Shown here: piece by piece, positions 1 to 8,213 of the stretch | Position numbering within the stretch: position 1 is the first letter of the stretch | How the letters are laid out: each line of letters begins with the position of its first letter | NCBI RefSeq assembly: GCF_000737515.1 | Contig: NZ_CP006587.1 | Span: 4,025,001 to 4,089,000, forward strand | Length of the DNA: 64,000 bases | Source of the DNA: Hymenobacter sp. APR13 | Lineage (GTDB): Bacteria; Bacteroidota; Bacteroidia; Cytophagales; Hymenobacteraceae | Direction: 5' to 3' | Made by a program: the position numbers and the translations under genes | Notes under the pieces: generated by a model | The model's input: the letters and a program-made list of their open reading frames with translations, nothing else | What the model was told of the DNA's origin: nothing | Database searches by the model: none

Positions 1-7
1 TCCCGGG

Positions 8-100
8 TCCCAGGGCTGAAGCCCTGGGCTAGTTAGCGGGAATGTTGAGGCGTGAGCGGGCATTTGAGGCGCTGCGTAGCCCAGGGCTTCAGCCCTGGGA
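8..100. repeat. Palindromic repeat pair, family E
   Basis: A 23-bp arm at 8-30 recurs as its exact reverse complement at 78-100, leaving a 47-bp loop. Each arm is nearly palindromic itself (CCCAGGGCT-GA-AGCCCTGGG), so hairpins can form at two levels. No convincing gene lies in positions 1-294, which hold only stacked repeats. A 65-codon open frame across them is repeat-derived and not credible as a gene. Confidence 0.85.
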
Positions 101-133
101 GGCCTGGGGTCCGGCCGTTTTTAACGCTAGTCG

Positions 134-175
134 CCTCACCCCAACCCCTCTCCGAAAAGGGAGAGGGGCTCTAGC
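134..175. repeat. Interspersed repeat, family A, copy 1
   Basis: A CCTCACCCC...CCCTCTCC arm is followed by a short spacer and GGGAGAGGGGCT, making a stem-loop of about 40 bp. Related copies lie at 15055, 15181, 28062, 57251 and 62088. This copy is slightly diverged (CCAACCCC in place of CCTAGCCCC). Confidence 0.8.
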
Positions 176-210
176 TTTTAGTTTTCTAGTGGTTGTTCTG
201 GTGGGTTTAC

Positions 211-252
211 CACCCCGCCCTTCGGGCACCCCTCCTTGAAAAAAGGAGGGGA
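211..252. repeat. Interspersed repeat related to family A
   Basis: CACCCCGCCC...CACCCCTCCTT is followed by AAGGAGGGG, a hairpin with a purine/pyrimidine-asymmetric stem like family A but with a different 5' half. It lies just downstream of the stop codon of the 295-1284 gene on the minus strand, so it may also act as a transcript 3' end. A fragment of the same type (AAGGAGGGGAACTAGC) occurs near 25633. Confidence 0.6.
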
Positions 253-294
253 ATTTGTAGCTGTAGCTTTCGTATTTTCCCTAATCCCTAATCC

Positions 295-1284
295 CTAATC
301 CAGCAGACTGCGGTAGGCGTCGTTGGTGGCGGTGCGCTGCTGGGCGGGCGTGGTGGGGGCGGGCTTTTCGTCGAGCAGGGCGTTGAAGTCGCCTTTCTGG
401 TATTTCTCCAGCAGGCGCTGGCCCTTCTCGCTCATCACGCCGTTCTGAATGTCCATTTCCTTCACGAACTCTTGGCTGTAGCGCATGGCCTGCTTGATCT
501 GGCCGAGCTGCTGGGCCATGTCCTGGGCCACGCGGTCGGTGGCCAGGTCGAAGAAGTACTTCTTGTCCGGGTCGCCGCGCAGGATGTTCATGGCGGCCCG
601 CATACCCGAGCTGGTGCGCTTCACCAGCTGGTATTCGTCCTTGAGCAGGTTCACCTTGAACTTGCTGCCGTCAATCTGGCGCAAAGCGGCTTTCAGAATC
701 TGGCGCATCACTAGGCTCACGTTCTGGGTGGTGGTGGCCATGGGCTGCAGGCGCTGGTTGTAGTCTTGGAGCTGGGCGGCGCGGGAGGCGTACTGCTCGG
801 CGGCGTCGGGCTCGCGCTGGCGGGTGGCAGCGTCGGCCAGGGCCAGGTACTCGCGCATCTGCAGGGTGTTGGCTTCCAGCTTACGCTTCACCAGCTCGTG
901 GGCGCCCTCCACGTGGCCCACTTCCTCCTCCATCTTGCGGGCCTCCTGGGAGGTGCTGCGGATGTAGTCCTCCATGATGCCGATGGGGTCGGTGTTGACG
1001 AAGATGCCGGCCGCCGTGCGGAAGATGCGCTGCCCGGCGTACCACAGCCCCGCCTTCACGCGGGGGCTCGTCAGTACCATCCAGGCCGCCAGCAGCACGC
1101 CCAGCCCGATGCCCAGCTTCACGGTGTCGAACACCATGTCGACCAGGAACGGCACGATGGTGCCCCAGCAGTACACACCGGCCCCGGCCAGCCCGGCCAG
1201 AAACACCCAGCCGGCTACTTTTTCGGGCTGCTGCCACTTGGGCAGCTCGCCGGTTTTGAAATCGGGAGTGGAAAGAGAGTTCAT
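295..1284 (-). CDS. Membrane-anchored coiled-coil protein, function unknown
   Basis: A 329-residue protein. Two hydrophobic segments lie at about residues 22-42 and 44-70, separated by only a few residues, suggesting a membrane hairpin. The rest is highly charged and helical, with Gln/Glu/Lys-rich heptad-like stretches at about 105-165 and 250-310. The long amphipathic helices after the membrane part recall PspA/IM30-type proteins, but I see no diagnostic PspA motif, so this is only a structural analogy. The ATG at 1284 is the natural start, as upstream sequence in this frame is low-complexity. It lies downstream of the 1452-2138 coiled-coil gene on the same strand, 167 bp away, so the two may be co-transcribed. 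Confidence 0.8.
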   Translation of the reverse strand: MNSLSTPDFKTGELPKWQQPEKVAGWVFLAGLAGAGVYCWGTIVPFLVDMVFDTVKLGIGLGVLLAAWMVLTSPRVKAGLWYAGQRIFRTAAGIFVNTDPIGIMEDYIRSTSQEARKMEEEVGHVEGAHELVKRKLEANTLQMREYLALADAATRQREPDAAEQYASRAAQLQDYNQRLQPMATTTQNVSLVMRQILKAALRQIDGSKFKVNLLKDEYQLVKRTSSGMRAAMNILRGDPDKKYFFDLATDRVAQDMAQQLGQIKQAMRYSQEFVKEMDIQNGVMSEKGQRLLEKYQKGDFNALLDEKPAPTTPAQQRTATNDAYRSLLD

Positions 1285-1451
1285 CGGTGAAATGGTGAAG
1301 TGGTGAGTGAGGGAACGGCCGCGCTCCGGTCCGGCGGCTGCCAGCCGTCGGGCCGGTTGCTGTAAGCTGACGGGGCAGCCGCGTGGTGCTGATGGCGTCG
1401 TGCGGGCGTGGTTGTTCGGGCGGCAACCGGCCCGGTGGCTTTCAGCCCGCT

Positions 1452-2138
1452 TTATTTCAGCAGAAAGGCGTGCACGGCTTGCTGGTGGGCTTTGAGCTCG
1501 GCCGAGGCGGTGGCGTGGGCCAGCTCGTAGGAGGCCAGGGCAGCGGTGGCTTTCAGCAGCTGCTCCTGCAGCTGCTGGCGCACTGCTTGTAGGCGCTGCT
1601 GGGCTTCTTCCAGCTGCCGGGCCAGGTCGGCGAGGCCGGTTTGCAGCTGCTGTTCCTGCTGCTGCAGCTGCACCAGGGGGCTGAGCGGCACGTTCGGAAT
1701 CCGGATTTCGCCCACCTTCTCGCGGTGCCGCTCCAGAATGCTGTTGCGGTCCGAGGTCAGCTTCAGTTCAAACTGCTCGGCCGATTTGAGCAACGCCGGC
1801 AAATCCAGGCTGGTGACGGCGGCAAAGGCGTTGAAGGCGGTCTGGTACAGAATCGGGCCCGAGAGGCCGCTGGCCTGCAGACTGGTCACTATTTTGGTGA
1901 AGGCCATGAAGTCCTTGCCGTCACCGGAAAGCAGCTGCCGGATGTGGTCGAGGTGGCGCTGCTCAGGCTGGGTCAGGAGCGGGGCCGCGGCGGTGGCGGC
2001 CCCGCTGCCCAGCGGAAACAGGGCCGGCTGGCCCGGCAGGGCCCGGACAGCCACTGCGGCTACCGAGGGGCCGCCCGGGGAAGCTTCCTCAATGAAGAAG
2101 TCTTTGGCGGCTTTTGTGATGGAATCGAAGAGCGGCAT
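1452..2138 (-). CDS. Coiled-coil protein, function unknown
   Basis: A 228-residue soluble protein with no signal peptide or membrane segment. The first 45 residues are Ala/Pro/Gly-rich and low in complexity. Residues 60-140 look helical and globular. From about 145 to the C-terminus the sequence is a long Gln/Leu/Ala-rich coiled coil (QLQQQEQQLQTGL, RQQLQEQLLK). I do not recognise a family. It precedes the 295-1284 membrane coiled-coil gene in the same direction, and a shared role (for example as partners through their coiled coils) is possible but unproven. Confidence 0.75.
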   Translation of the reverse strand: MPLFDSITKAAKDFFIEEASPGGPSVAAVAVRALPGQPALFPLGSGAATAAAPLLTQPEQRHLDHIRQLLSGDGKDFMAFTKIVTSLQASGLSGPILYQTAFNAFAAVTSLDLPALLKSAEQFELKLTSDRNSILERHREKVGEIRIPNVPLSPLVQLQQQEQQLQTGLADLARQLEEAQQRLQAVRQQLQEQLLKATAALASYELAHATASAELKAHQQAVHAFLLK

Positions 2139-2247
2139 GGTTGGCGGCGTTTAGGAGGATGAATGCCTATTGCCAAACCGGATGCCGCCAACTGTCTGCT
2201 TGGATTAAATTATATATAAGTTGTTGTTAATCAGTAAATAAAATAAA

Positions 2248-2276
2248 AAAGAGCCAACGCGTATGCGTTGGCTCTT
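2248..2276 (-). terminator. Rho-independent terminator after the WD40 genes
   Basis: The stem AAGAGCCAACGC/GCGTTGGCTCTT with a 3-4 nt loop is followed, on the minus strand, by a T-rich run (TTTTTTATTTTATT). It lies about 100 bp beyond the stop of the 2374-3303 gene and should end the peroxidase/WD40/WD40 transcript before the coiled-coil genes. Confidence 0.85.
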
Positions 2277-2373
2277 TCGTTGCACCCTATCAAAACGGAA
2301 GGGTGAAAATCCGGAATGGTAGGCCGGGTGGAAGCTTATGGGGAGGTGTTCAGCATGAAAAACCCGCTGTTTC

Positions 2374-3303
2374 TTACTGCAGATTCCAGGTTTTGGCGCG
2401 GTCCTCGGTGAAGGCGGCCAGGATCAAGCTGCCCTCGGGCTGAAACTGCACGAAGCGGGTGCGGCCCTTGCCCTGGCAGGTGAAGATCAGCTGCTTTTCG
2501 GGCGGGCTCCACACGGAGGTAAGGCCGGTGGGGCTGCCCAGCAGCACTAGCTGGGCGTCTTCGTCGAAGGCAATGGCTACGGCGGGCTGCTCCAGCGGCT
2601 GGGAGTGGGGCGGGGTGCTGGTGCCGGGGTGCCAGCTGCGAAACTCCGGCGTACCGGCCACCGCCAGCAAACTGTCGCGTCCGAAGCTGAGGCCCTGCAC
2701 GGGGGTACGGAACAGGGCCATTTGTTGGTGCGTGCGCGTCTTGAGGTCCTGCACCAGCACTGTGCCCGTTTCGAAGCCGGTGGCCAGGCGGGTGCCGTCG
2801 GTGCTGAAGCTCAGGGCCGTGATGTCGCCCACCACGGGGCCGTTGAACTCCAGCTCCGCGGGCTCGGCGGTAGGGTAGCGCAGGTTCCAGAGCCAGCGGC
2901 GGGTGCGGGAAGCCAGCAGGGCCTGCTGGCCGTCGGGCGAAAACAGCACCTGCGTGATGCCGGCCGGGGCCTGCCAGCGGGCCAGCGTAGTGAGGGTTTC
3001 GGGGTTCCAGGCGTGGGCCTGGCCACTGGCATCCACGCTTACCACCGTATCGAGACGGGGCGAGAAGGCGAAGGCCACCACCGGCTGCTGGTGGCCCCGG
3101 TAGGTGCGCAGTAGCAGGCCGGTACCAGTCTGGAACACTGCTACCTGGCTGGTGCCCCCGCTTACGCCCACCAGCCGGCCGTTGCGGCTGAAACCGGTGA
3201 GCGAGCCGGAGCCCTCGGGCATCACAAATTCGCGGCGGGGCGTAGGCAGGGCTTCGGGCCCTAGTACCCAGCTCAGCAGAAGCAAAGCAAAAAGCCGAAC
3301 CAT
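2374..3303 (-). CDS. Secreted WD40 repeat protein
   Basis: A 309-residue protein that starts with a hydrophobic leader (residues 3-15, RLFALLLLSWVLG), so export to the periplasm is likely. The rest consists of WD40-type beta-propeller blades, recognisable by repeats such as FSPDGQQALLAS, FSTDGTRLATG and VAFAFSPRLDTVVS. Propellers of this type are scaffolds for protein binding; no catalytic residue is evident. The start lies 4 bp beyond the stop of the upstream WD40 gene (3308-4759), so the two form an operon and probably work together. Confidence 0.85.
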   Translation of the reverse strand: MVRLFALLLLSWVLGPEALPTPRREFVMPEGSGSLTGFSRNGRLVGVSGGTSQVAVFQTGTGLLLRTYRGHQQPVVAFAFSPRLDTVVSVDASGQAHAWNPETLTTLARWQAPAGITQVLFSPDGQQALLASRTRRWLWNLRYPTAEPAELEFNGPVVGDITALSFSTDGTRLATGFETGTVLVQDLKTRTHQQMALFRTPVQGLSFGRDSLLAVAGTPEFRSWHPGTSTPPHSQPLEQPAVAIAFDEDAQLVLLGSPTGLTSVWSPPEKQLIFTCQGKGRTRFVQFQPEGSLILAAFTEDRAKTWNLQ

Positions 3304-3307
3304 CGTC

Positions 3308-4759
3308 TTAGCGCATCACGGTGAATACCTTGGATTCCGAACCCGCAGGCACGGTCAGCTCCACGCTTTTCAGGAGCAGGGCGTCGTTTTTCAGCTCCAA
3401 AGCCGGCGTGCCGTACACCACTTTGCCGAAGTTGTTGCGCAGCTGCTCGGCATCGCGCGGGGCCACTTTGATGAAGAACGGCCCGGCAAACAGCTTGGAG
3501 CTGACCTGGTACATCTCCGTATCGGGGTTGTAGCTGGCCAGGCTGAAGGTCTGCCAGTCGGCGCTCTGGGGGAAGGCGGCCAGCATCTTGGCGCGGGCGT
3601 CCTGCTTGAACTCTTCCCAGCGCTTGAGCTTCTGGGCCATGCGCTTCTGGTAGTCCTCGGTTTTCTCAAACTCGCCCTTCTTCTCCCACTTTTCCAGCTG
3701 CGTATCGGCGTAGGCCGACACCCGGTCGAAGGTGGAGGGCACCCGCCAGATTTTCAGGGACCCGTCGCGGCTTACGCTGGCCAGCTGGCGGCCGTCGGGG
3801 CTGAAGACGAGGGTTTCTACCTCGGCCGTGTGGGCATCACCCGATACGTCGCGCACCAGAATACCGGTAGCCATGTCCCAGACTTTCACTTTCCGGTCGC
3901 CGCCGCAGGTGGCAATCAGCTGGCCGTCGGGGCTGAAGGTGGTGCCCCACACGTCGGAGAGGTGGGCCGGCACCACGGCCACGGCCTGGCGGGTGCTCAC
4001 GTCCCAGATGCGCGCCGTGTTGTCCCAGGCCCCGCTCACCACATAGCGGCCATTGGGCGAGAAGCGGGCATCCCACACCTCATCGGTGTGGCCATTGAGC
4101 ACGTATTTCTGCTGCCAGGTCTGGGTATCCCAGCCGCGCACCGTCCGGTCGCCGCTGGCCGTGAGCAGCTCCGCGCCGTTGGGGCTGAAGGCTACCGACG
4201 TTATGTTGTTGGAGCGGCCCTTGTTGGTGCGGTTTTTCTCGTAGGCGGCCGTGGAAGCCACGGCGGCGGCTTTCTGGCCGGTGAGGGTGGCCACCTTCAC
4301 GCCGCTGAAGGTTTCCCACACGATGGACTGGCCGTCCCAGCCGGCGCTGGCCACCAGCTTGCTGTCGGGGCTGAAGGCCACGTCGCGCACGTAGTCGGTG
4401 TGTTCGGTGTTTTTGCGCAGGATTTCGCCCGTAATGGCATCCCACAGAATCAGGGCCTTATCTACGCCGCCCGAGGCAATGTAGCGGCCGTTGGGGCTGA
4501 ACTTCACCGTCACCACGTCGTCGGTGTGGCCGTGCAGCACCATGGCCTGCTTGCCGGTTTCGGCGTCCCACACCACAATATCGCGCCCCAGACCGCCGGT
4601 TACCAGGCGCTTGCCGTCGGGGCTGTAGTCTACGGCCAGCAGGGCGGCGGGCGTCTGAATGCTTTGCACCAGGTTGGGCGTCACGGGGCCGGTATCGGGG
4701 TCGGAGGCGGCGTGGGTCAGCGGAGCCATCAGGCCCAGCGCGAGTAAAGAAGCTTTCAT
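3308..4759 (-). CDS. Secreted seven-bladed WD40 repeat protein with extra C-terminal domain
   Basis: A 483-residue protein with a signal peptide (about residues 1-18, ending THA). Seven WD40 blades can be counted from their FSPDG/FSPNG signatures (YSPDGKRLVTGG, FSPNGRYIASGG, FSPDSKLVASAG, FSPNGAELLTAS, FSPNGRYVVSGA, FSPDGQLIATCG, FSPDGRQLASVS), enough for one closed propeller over about residues 30-345. The last 135 residues are different: a Lys/Glu-rich helical stretch (KKGEFEKTEDYQKRM) and a beta-rich tail that I cannot assign. It is followed after 4 bp by a second WD40 gene and preceded at 51 bp by a di-haem peroxidase gene. Confidence 0.9.
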   Translation of the reverse strand: MKASLLALGLMAPLTHAASDPDTGPVTPNLVQSIQTPAALLAVDYSPDGKRLVTGGLGRDIVVWDAETGKQAMVLHGHTDDVVTVKFSPNGRYIASGGVDKALILWDAITGEILRKNTEHTDYVRDVAFSPDSKLVASAGWDGQSIVWETFSGVKVATLTGQKAAAVASTAAYEKNRTNKGRSNNITSVAFSPNGAELLTASGDRTVRGWDTQTWQQKYVLNGHTDEVWDARFSPNGRYVVSGAWDNTARIWDVSTRQAVAVVPAHLSDVWGTTFSPDGQLIATCGGDRKVKVWDMATGILVRDVSGDAHTAEVETLVFSPDGRQLASVSRDGSLKIWRVPSTFDRVSAYADTQLEKWEKKGEFEKTEDYQKRMAQKLKRWEEFKQDARAKMLAAFPQSADWQTFSLASYNPDTEMYQVSSKLFAGPFFIKVAPRDAEQLRNNFGKVVYGTPALELKNDALLLKSVELTVPAGSESKVFTVMR

Positions 4760-4810
4760 ACGGGGGATGTAGAAAAATAAAATGAGAGCAACGGAGAGCA
4801 GAAGGAGACC

Positions 4811-5782
4811 CTAGTACACACCGCCAATGGTGCGGTCGGGGAGGGTTGGCAGCGCCGGCAGGGCTTGCGGCGCACGCAGGGGCAGCGAAGTGGTATCGGT
4901 GAGGGTGGCCAGAAAAGTCGTCAGGTCCTGCACCTCAGCCTCTCTGAGTGGGTGGGTTGTGGCCTGCAGGTGAAAGGCATCGGTGAAGGCGGCGGCCAGG
5001 GTGAGGTGCTGGCCCCGGGCCCCGTAGGGCGGCGTGACGGCCACATTGCGCAGACCGAGCGTTTTGAGCAGCAAACCGGCCTGCACCAAGTGCAGCTGGT
5101 CGTCGCGGAAGGCGGGGGCGGGGTGGCAGCGGCCGCACTCGGCGGCCGTGAACACGCGCAGGCCGCGCAGGGCCGGCTCGGGCAGGGCGGCCTGGCCCCG
5201 CTGGAACTGGTCGAAGGGGCTGTTGCGGGCCTGCTGGCTGCTGAGGAAGGCAATCAGGGCCTGGTTGATGGTGGCCTCGCCGATGGGGGCGGCAAACGCC
5301 TGGCGGAAGCGGCGGCGGTACTCGCGGCTCTGGCTGAGCTGCCGGGCCACGGCGGCGTAGGTGGTGTTGAACTCGCGCGGGTTGGTCACCACGCTTTCAA
5401 TCACCTCCGACAGGCTGCCGGCCCGGCCATCGTGGAAAAACCGGCGCTGGTCGGTGGCGTTGAGCAGGGTGGGCGTGTTGCGCTCCAGGCTGGCCGCCAG
5501 CCGGAACGCCCGGGCCGTGGACCGGTGGTCGGTGTAGGCTTTCTGGGGGCGGTGGCAGGAGGCGCAGCTGCGCTTGCCGTTGGCCGACAGCGCCGGCTCG
5601 TAGAACAGCAGCCAGCCCAGCTCCTGCTGCTGCCGGAGCGGGCGCGCGGGCCGGGCCGCCAGCGCGGTTTCGGCAACCGGCCGCATACTCCAGAGCACCC
5701 ATAAAATACTGTAGCAAATCAACACCGCGTACGTCCGTTGGTAGGTTCCAGCTGCTTCAGGAGCAGGTAGATGAGTAACCAA
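4811..5782 (-). CDS. Di-haem cytochrome c peroxidase / MauG-family protein
   Basis: Contains two c-type haem-binding motifs, CASCH (about residues 73-77) and CGRCH (about 216-220), with the family motifs ERNTPTLLNA and FHDGRAGSL between them. Members transfer electrons from periplasmic donors to peroxide or oxidise protein side chains. A hydrophobic N-terminal segment (about 18-32) should act as an export signal. No ATG is available at the N-terminus: the start is probably the TTG at 5782, or an internal GTG at codon 20, while the first ATG (codon 33) would remove the signal. It reads into the WD40 pair and may share their transcript. About 323 residues, the usual length. Confidence 0.9.
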   Translation of the reverse strand: MVTHLPAPEAAGTYQRTYAVLICYSILWVLWSMRPVAETALAARPARPLRQQQELGWLLFYEPALSANGKRSCASCHRPQKAYTDHRSTARAFRLAASLERNTPTLLNATDQRRFFHDGRAGSLSEVIESVVTNPREFNTTYAAVARQLSQSREYRRRFRQAFAAPIGEATINQALIAFLSSQQARNSPFDQFQRGQAALPEPALRGLRVFTAAECGRCHPAPAFRDDQLHLVQAGLLLKTLGLRNVAVTPPYGARGQHLTLAAAFTDAFHLQATTHPLREAEVQDLTTFLATLTDTTSLPLRAPQALPALPTLPDRTIGGVY

Positions 5783-6011
5783 CTGTCGGGCTTAGCGGAT
5801 GGAAGCCGGATTGCGAACCAGACAAAAAAAGATAAAATTCTATAGTAAGTTATTTGCGGACTTGCTTAGGTTATATAACCCGCTGTATTCGGCCGAAAAA
5901 GCGAAAAAACGTCTTTCCAACGGAGGGAAAACGGGGTTTCAATTTGGTGCCGAAGTGCCGGATTTATCCAACTTCCGGAAACGGCCGCAGCCGGTAGATG
6001 CGTAAACGGCC

Positions 6012-6698
6012 TCAGTCAGCCAGTGGGTCGCGCCCGTCCCAGGTGCCCTCCGTCCCGAGCACCCGAAACCGGGCAAACATCTCCTCCCCGTACCAGTCCT
6101 CCTGGCGGGTAAGGCGAATCACTTCCTTATGCTTTTCGCTGCGGTAGGCGTAGTCCTGCATGGCCCGCGCCGACTCCCACAGGCTCACCGTAGCCTGGCG
6201 CACCACCGGCAGCTCGCCCAGCCCGATGGCGGCGCGCACGCCTGGGGCCCCGGCAATGGTGGCACTTACCGGGGCCACGTAGCGCCAGAAGCGCGGCGTT
6301 TTGCGCAGCCGGATGGACGCCCGCGTGAGCACCAGCAGGGGCCCGTCGGCGGCTTCGGTTTCGTAGTCGAAGGGGTTCATGCCGTCCCAGAGTCCGTGGG
6401 CTTTGAGCGGGGCCAGCCGCGCCGTCCAGATTTCGCGGGTGCGCTGCCGGTACTGCTGCCACAGCGGGTGCCCGTCGAAAAACGCCCCGGCCGCTTCCTC
6501 CGAGTCCCACACGGCCATCAGCCCGTAGCGGTGCAGGTTGGGCAACGCCCCGAAGCCGCCCGCCCCGCTGCCCAGCAGCTTCTGAAACCGCAGGCCCGGC
6601 ACGCGCTGCAACGGCCCCTGGGCGGTGCCCATCTGCGCAAAGCCCCAGCGCCGCTGGTTGGGGAGCAGGGTAATGATGGAGAGGGTAGTAAGAGGCAA
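6012..6698 (-). CDS. Spheroidene monooxygenase (CrtA)-like protein
   Basis: A 228-residue protein resembling the spheroidene monooxygenase family, which in phototrophs adds keto groups to acyclic carotenoids and in Bacteroidota is often found in carotenoid-pigmented species. Supporting features are the YGLMAVWDSEEAA and RASIRLRKTPRFWRYV segments and the C-terminal KHKEVIRLTRQEDWYGEEMFARFRV block. A TAA stop lies 15 nt upstream in frame and no ATG is available, so the TTG at 6698 is the start. No other carotenoid gene is adjacent, so the substrate here is not shown by context. Confidence 0.75.
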   Translation of the reverse strand: MPLTTLSIITLLPNQRRWGFAQMGTAQGPLQRVPGLRFQKLLGSGAGGFGALPNLHRYGLMAVWDSEEAAGAFFDGHPLWQQYRQRTREIWTARLAPLKAHGLWDGMNPFDYETEAADGPLLVLTRASIRLRKTPRFWRYVAPVSATIAGAPGVRAAIGLGELPVVRQATVSLWESARAMQDYAYRSEKHKEVIRLTRQEDWYGEEMFARFRVLGTEGTWDGRDPLAD

Positions 6699-6750
6699 GG
6701 GGCGGATTTAGAGCTAGAGTAGGGATTGGTAAGGTGGCAACTGCCATTCA

Positions 6751-6862
6751 GAACGTCATGCTGAGCGAAGCCGGAGGCGTAGTCGAAGCATCTCTACCGC
6801 TTCGTTGAATACTGCTGCAACGAAGCGGTAGAGATGCTTCGGCAAGCTCAGCATGACGTTCT
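6751..6862. repeat. Palindromic repeat pair, family B, copy 1
   Basis: Left arm GAACGTCATGCTGAGC...GAAGCATCTCTACCGCTTCG and right arm CGAAGCGGTAGAGATGCTTCGGCAAGCTCAGCATGACGTTC are inverted copies with a short loop. Other copies lie at 10101, 19691, 21314 and 62045, with single arms at 17868, 29570 and 34502. Confidence 0.85.
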
Positions 6863-6891
6863 AACATGATGGCAACAACGCCAAAACAACA

Positions 6892-6923
6892 AAAAAGGCC
6901 CGGAATTGCTTCCGGGCCTTTTG
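6892..6923 (-). terminator. Rho-independent terminator for the PPOX-fold gene
   Basis: The stem AAAAGGCCCGGA/TCCGGGCCTTTT with a 5-nt loop is followed on the minus strand by TTTTTTGTTGTTTT. It lies 19 bp beyond the stop of the 6942-7454 gene. Confidence 0.9.
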
Positions 6924-6941
6924 CGAATCGGTAGGTGAAGC

Positions 6942-7454
6942 CTACTTCACTTCAACTTTGGCGTGCTCGTTTACGTCGTCGGAAGTGCTCCGCTCGCCGG
7001 TGGCCAGGGCCTTCACGTAGGCCGCGGCCTGGGTGAGGAGGCTGCTGGGGGTGTCCCAGTACTCGCCTTTCTCAATCTGCACTTTCAGGATGTAGATGCT
7101 CTCGTCGTCCTTGCCTTTGGGGAACCAGGCGCGCATCGGCTCGCTCCAGAGCTGGTCGATTTCGGCCTGGTTGCGGTAGGCGTTGGCGCGGCCCGATACC
7201 GACACGTACACGTTGCTGTCGGGGTTGGCGTAGCTCAGGTTCACGTGGCTGTCTTTCTTTACCTCGTACACCTTGGCTGAGTCTTTGTCGGTCAGGAACA
7301 CCAGGGCGCTGCTGCCGTCGGGCTTTTGGGTGAACATGGGACGGCTGCGCAGGCTGCCGTCTTCGTCCTGGGTGGTGAGCATGGCAATGCGCACATCCTT
7401 GATTTTTTCGAGCAGGGTGGAGAGGTCGTTGGTTACGGGCGTTTGGTTAGCCAT
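6942..7454 (-). CDS. Pyridoxamine 5'-phosphate oxidase-fold protein (general stress protein 26 type)
   Basis: A 170-residue split-barrel flavin-binding protein. The segments IAMLTTQDEDGSLRSRPM, ALVFLTDKDSAKVYEV and NVYVSVSGRANAYRNQ are the usual core of this family, and VQIEKGEYWDTPSS matches the C-terminal strand seen in general-stress-protein-26 relatives. These bind FMN, FAD or F420, but many have no known reaction; the short form here is not expected to be the vitamin B6 enzyme PdxH. The ATG at 7454 is the first in frame. It has its own terminator and is transcribed alone. Confidence 0.85.
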   Translation of the reverse strand: MANQTPVTNDLSTLLEKIKDVRIAMLTTQDEDGSLRSRPMFTQKPDGSSALVFLTDKDSAKVYEVKKDSHVNLSYANPDSNVYVSVSGRANAYRNQAEIDQLWSEPMRAWFPKGKDDESIYILKVQIEKGEYWDTPSSLLTQAAAYVKALATGERSTSDDVNEHAKVEVK

Positions 7455-7604
7455 GGTAGGGTAGGAATGGGGAAAGAATCAGATGAACAACGGCGGGCGT
7501 ATTCCGGGGAGCCGGGCCGGCCGCTCTGCCCTTTCTTACGGCCCGTCCGGGCCCCGGGTTGGCCTCGCCGCCCGGCTTGCCCGGATTTTGCCGACCTTCC
7601 GGCC

Positions 7605-8213
7605 ATGAATTTCCTGGCTCACCTGCTGCTCTCCGGCTCGCTCGCCACCACCCCCGACTACGAGGACATTGTTGTAGGCAACTTCGCGGCTGAAGCCGTG
7701 CGGGGCCGCGCCGGCCTGCTGGCCTACCCGCCCGCCGTGCAGCGCGGCATCCGCCTGCACCGCTTCATCGACTCGTTTACCGACCAGCACCCCGTGGTGC
7801 GCCGCACCACTGCCCGCCTGCGCGCCGCCGGCCTGGGCAAGTGGGCCGGCGTGGTGTCCGACGTCGGCTTCGACCACCTGCTGGCCCGCGACTTCGCCCG
7901 GTATCACCCCGCCGAGCCGCTGTCGCAGTTTGCGCAGCGCCACTACCAGTTGCTGCATCAGCGTCGCCACGAGCTGCCCGAGCGGCTGCAGGAAATGCTG
8001 CACTACATGCGTCAGCACGACTGGCTGACCGGCTACGCCCACCCCGAAGGCCTGCACCGCGCCCTGCTGGGCCTGAGCCGCCGCGTGCCCGCCGCCGAAG
8101 TGCTGGCCACCGGAGCCGCCGCGTTTCTGGCGGCGCTGCCGACGTATGAGGCCGATTTTCAGGAGTTCTGGCCGGAACTGCGGGCGGGGGTGGAGGTAGA
8201 AATACTCCTTTAG
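7605..8213 (+). CDS. Acyl carrier protein phosphodiesterase (AcpH-like)
   Basis: A 202-residue protein that hydrolyses the 4'-phosphopantetheine arm from holo-ACP in the known members. It begins with the family signature MNFLAHLLLSG and holds the HD-like metal-binding pattern GNFAAEAVRG...IRLHRFIDSFTDQHP...SDVGFDHLLARDF. The frame stays open far upstream, but the ATG at 7605 gives the conserved N-terminus directly. Its stop overlaps by 4 bp, tail to tail, that of the lipoprotein gene on the other strand, so there is no room for a terminator between them. Confidence 0.9.
   Translation: MNFLAHLLLSGSLATTPDYEDIVVGNFAAEAVRGRAGLLAYPPAVQRGIRLHRFIDSFTDQHPVVRRTTARLRAAGLGKWAGVVSDVGFDHLLARDFARYHPAEPLSQFAQRHYQLLHQRRHELPERLQEMLHYMRQHDWLTGYAHPEGLHRALLGLSRRVPAAEVLATGAAAFLAALPTYEADFQEFWPELRAGVEVEILL

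Noticed and set aside
42..239. 65-codon open frame at the window start
   Set aside because: Made entirely of palindromic repeats.
3104..4747. 547-codon open frame on the plus strand opposite the WD40 genes
   Set aside because: Shadow of the WD40 gene: His/Gly/Val-rich composition and repeating blocks mirror the propeller repeats on the other strand.
5799..6005. 68-codon open frame in the 229-bp gap before the peroxidase gene
   Set aside because: Lys/Arg-rich start, no family, AT-rich region more likely to be the promoter area of the peroxidase gene; nothing else was seen there.
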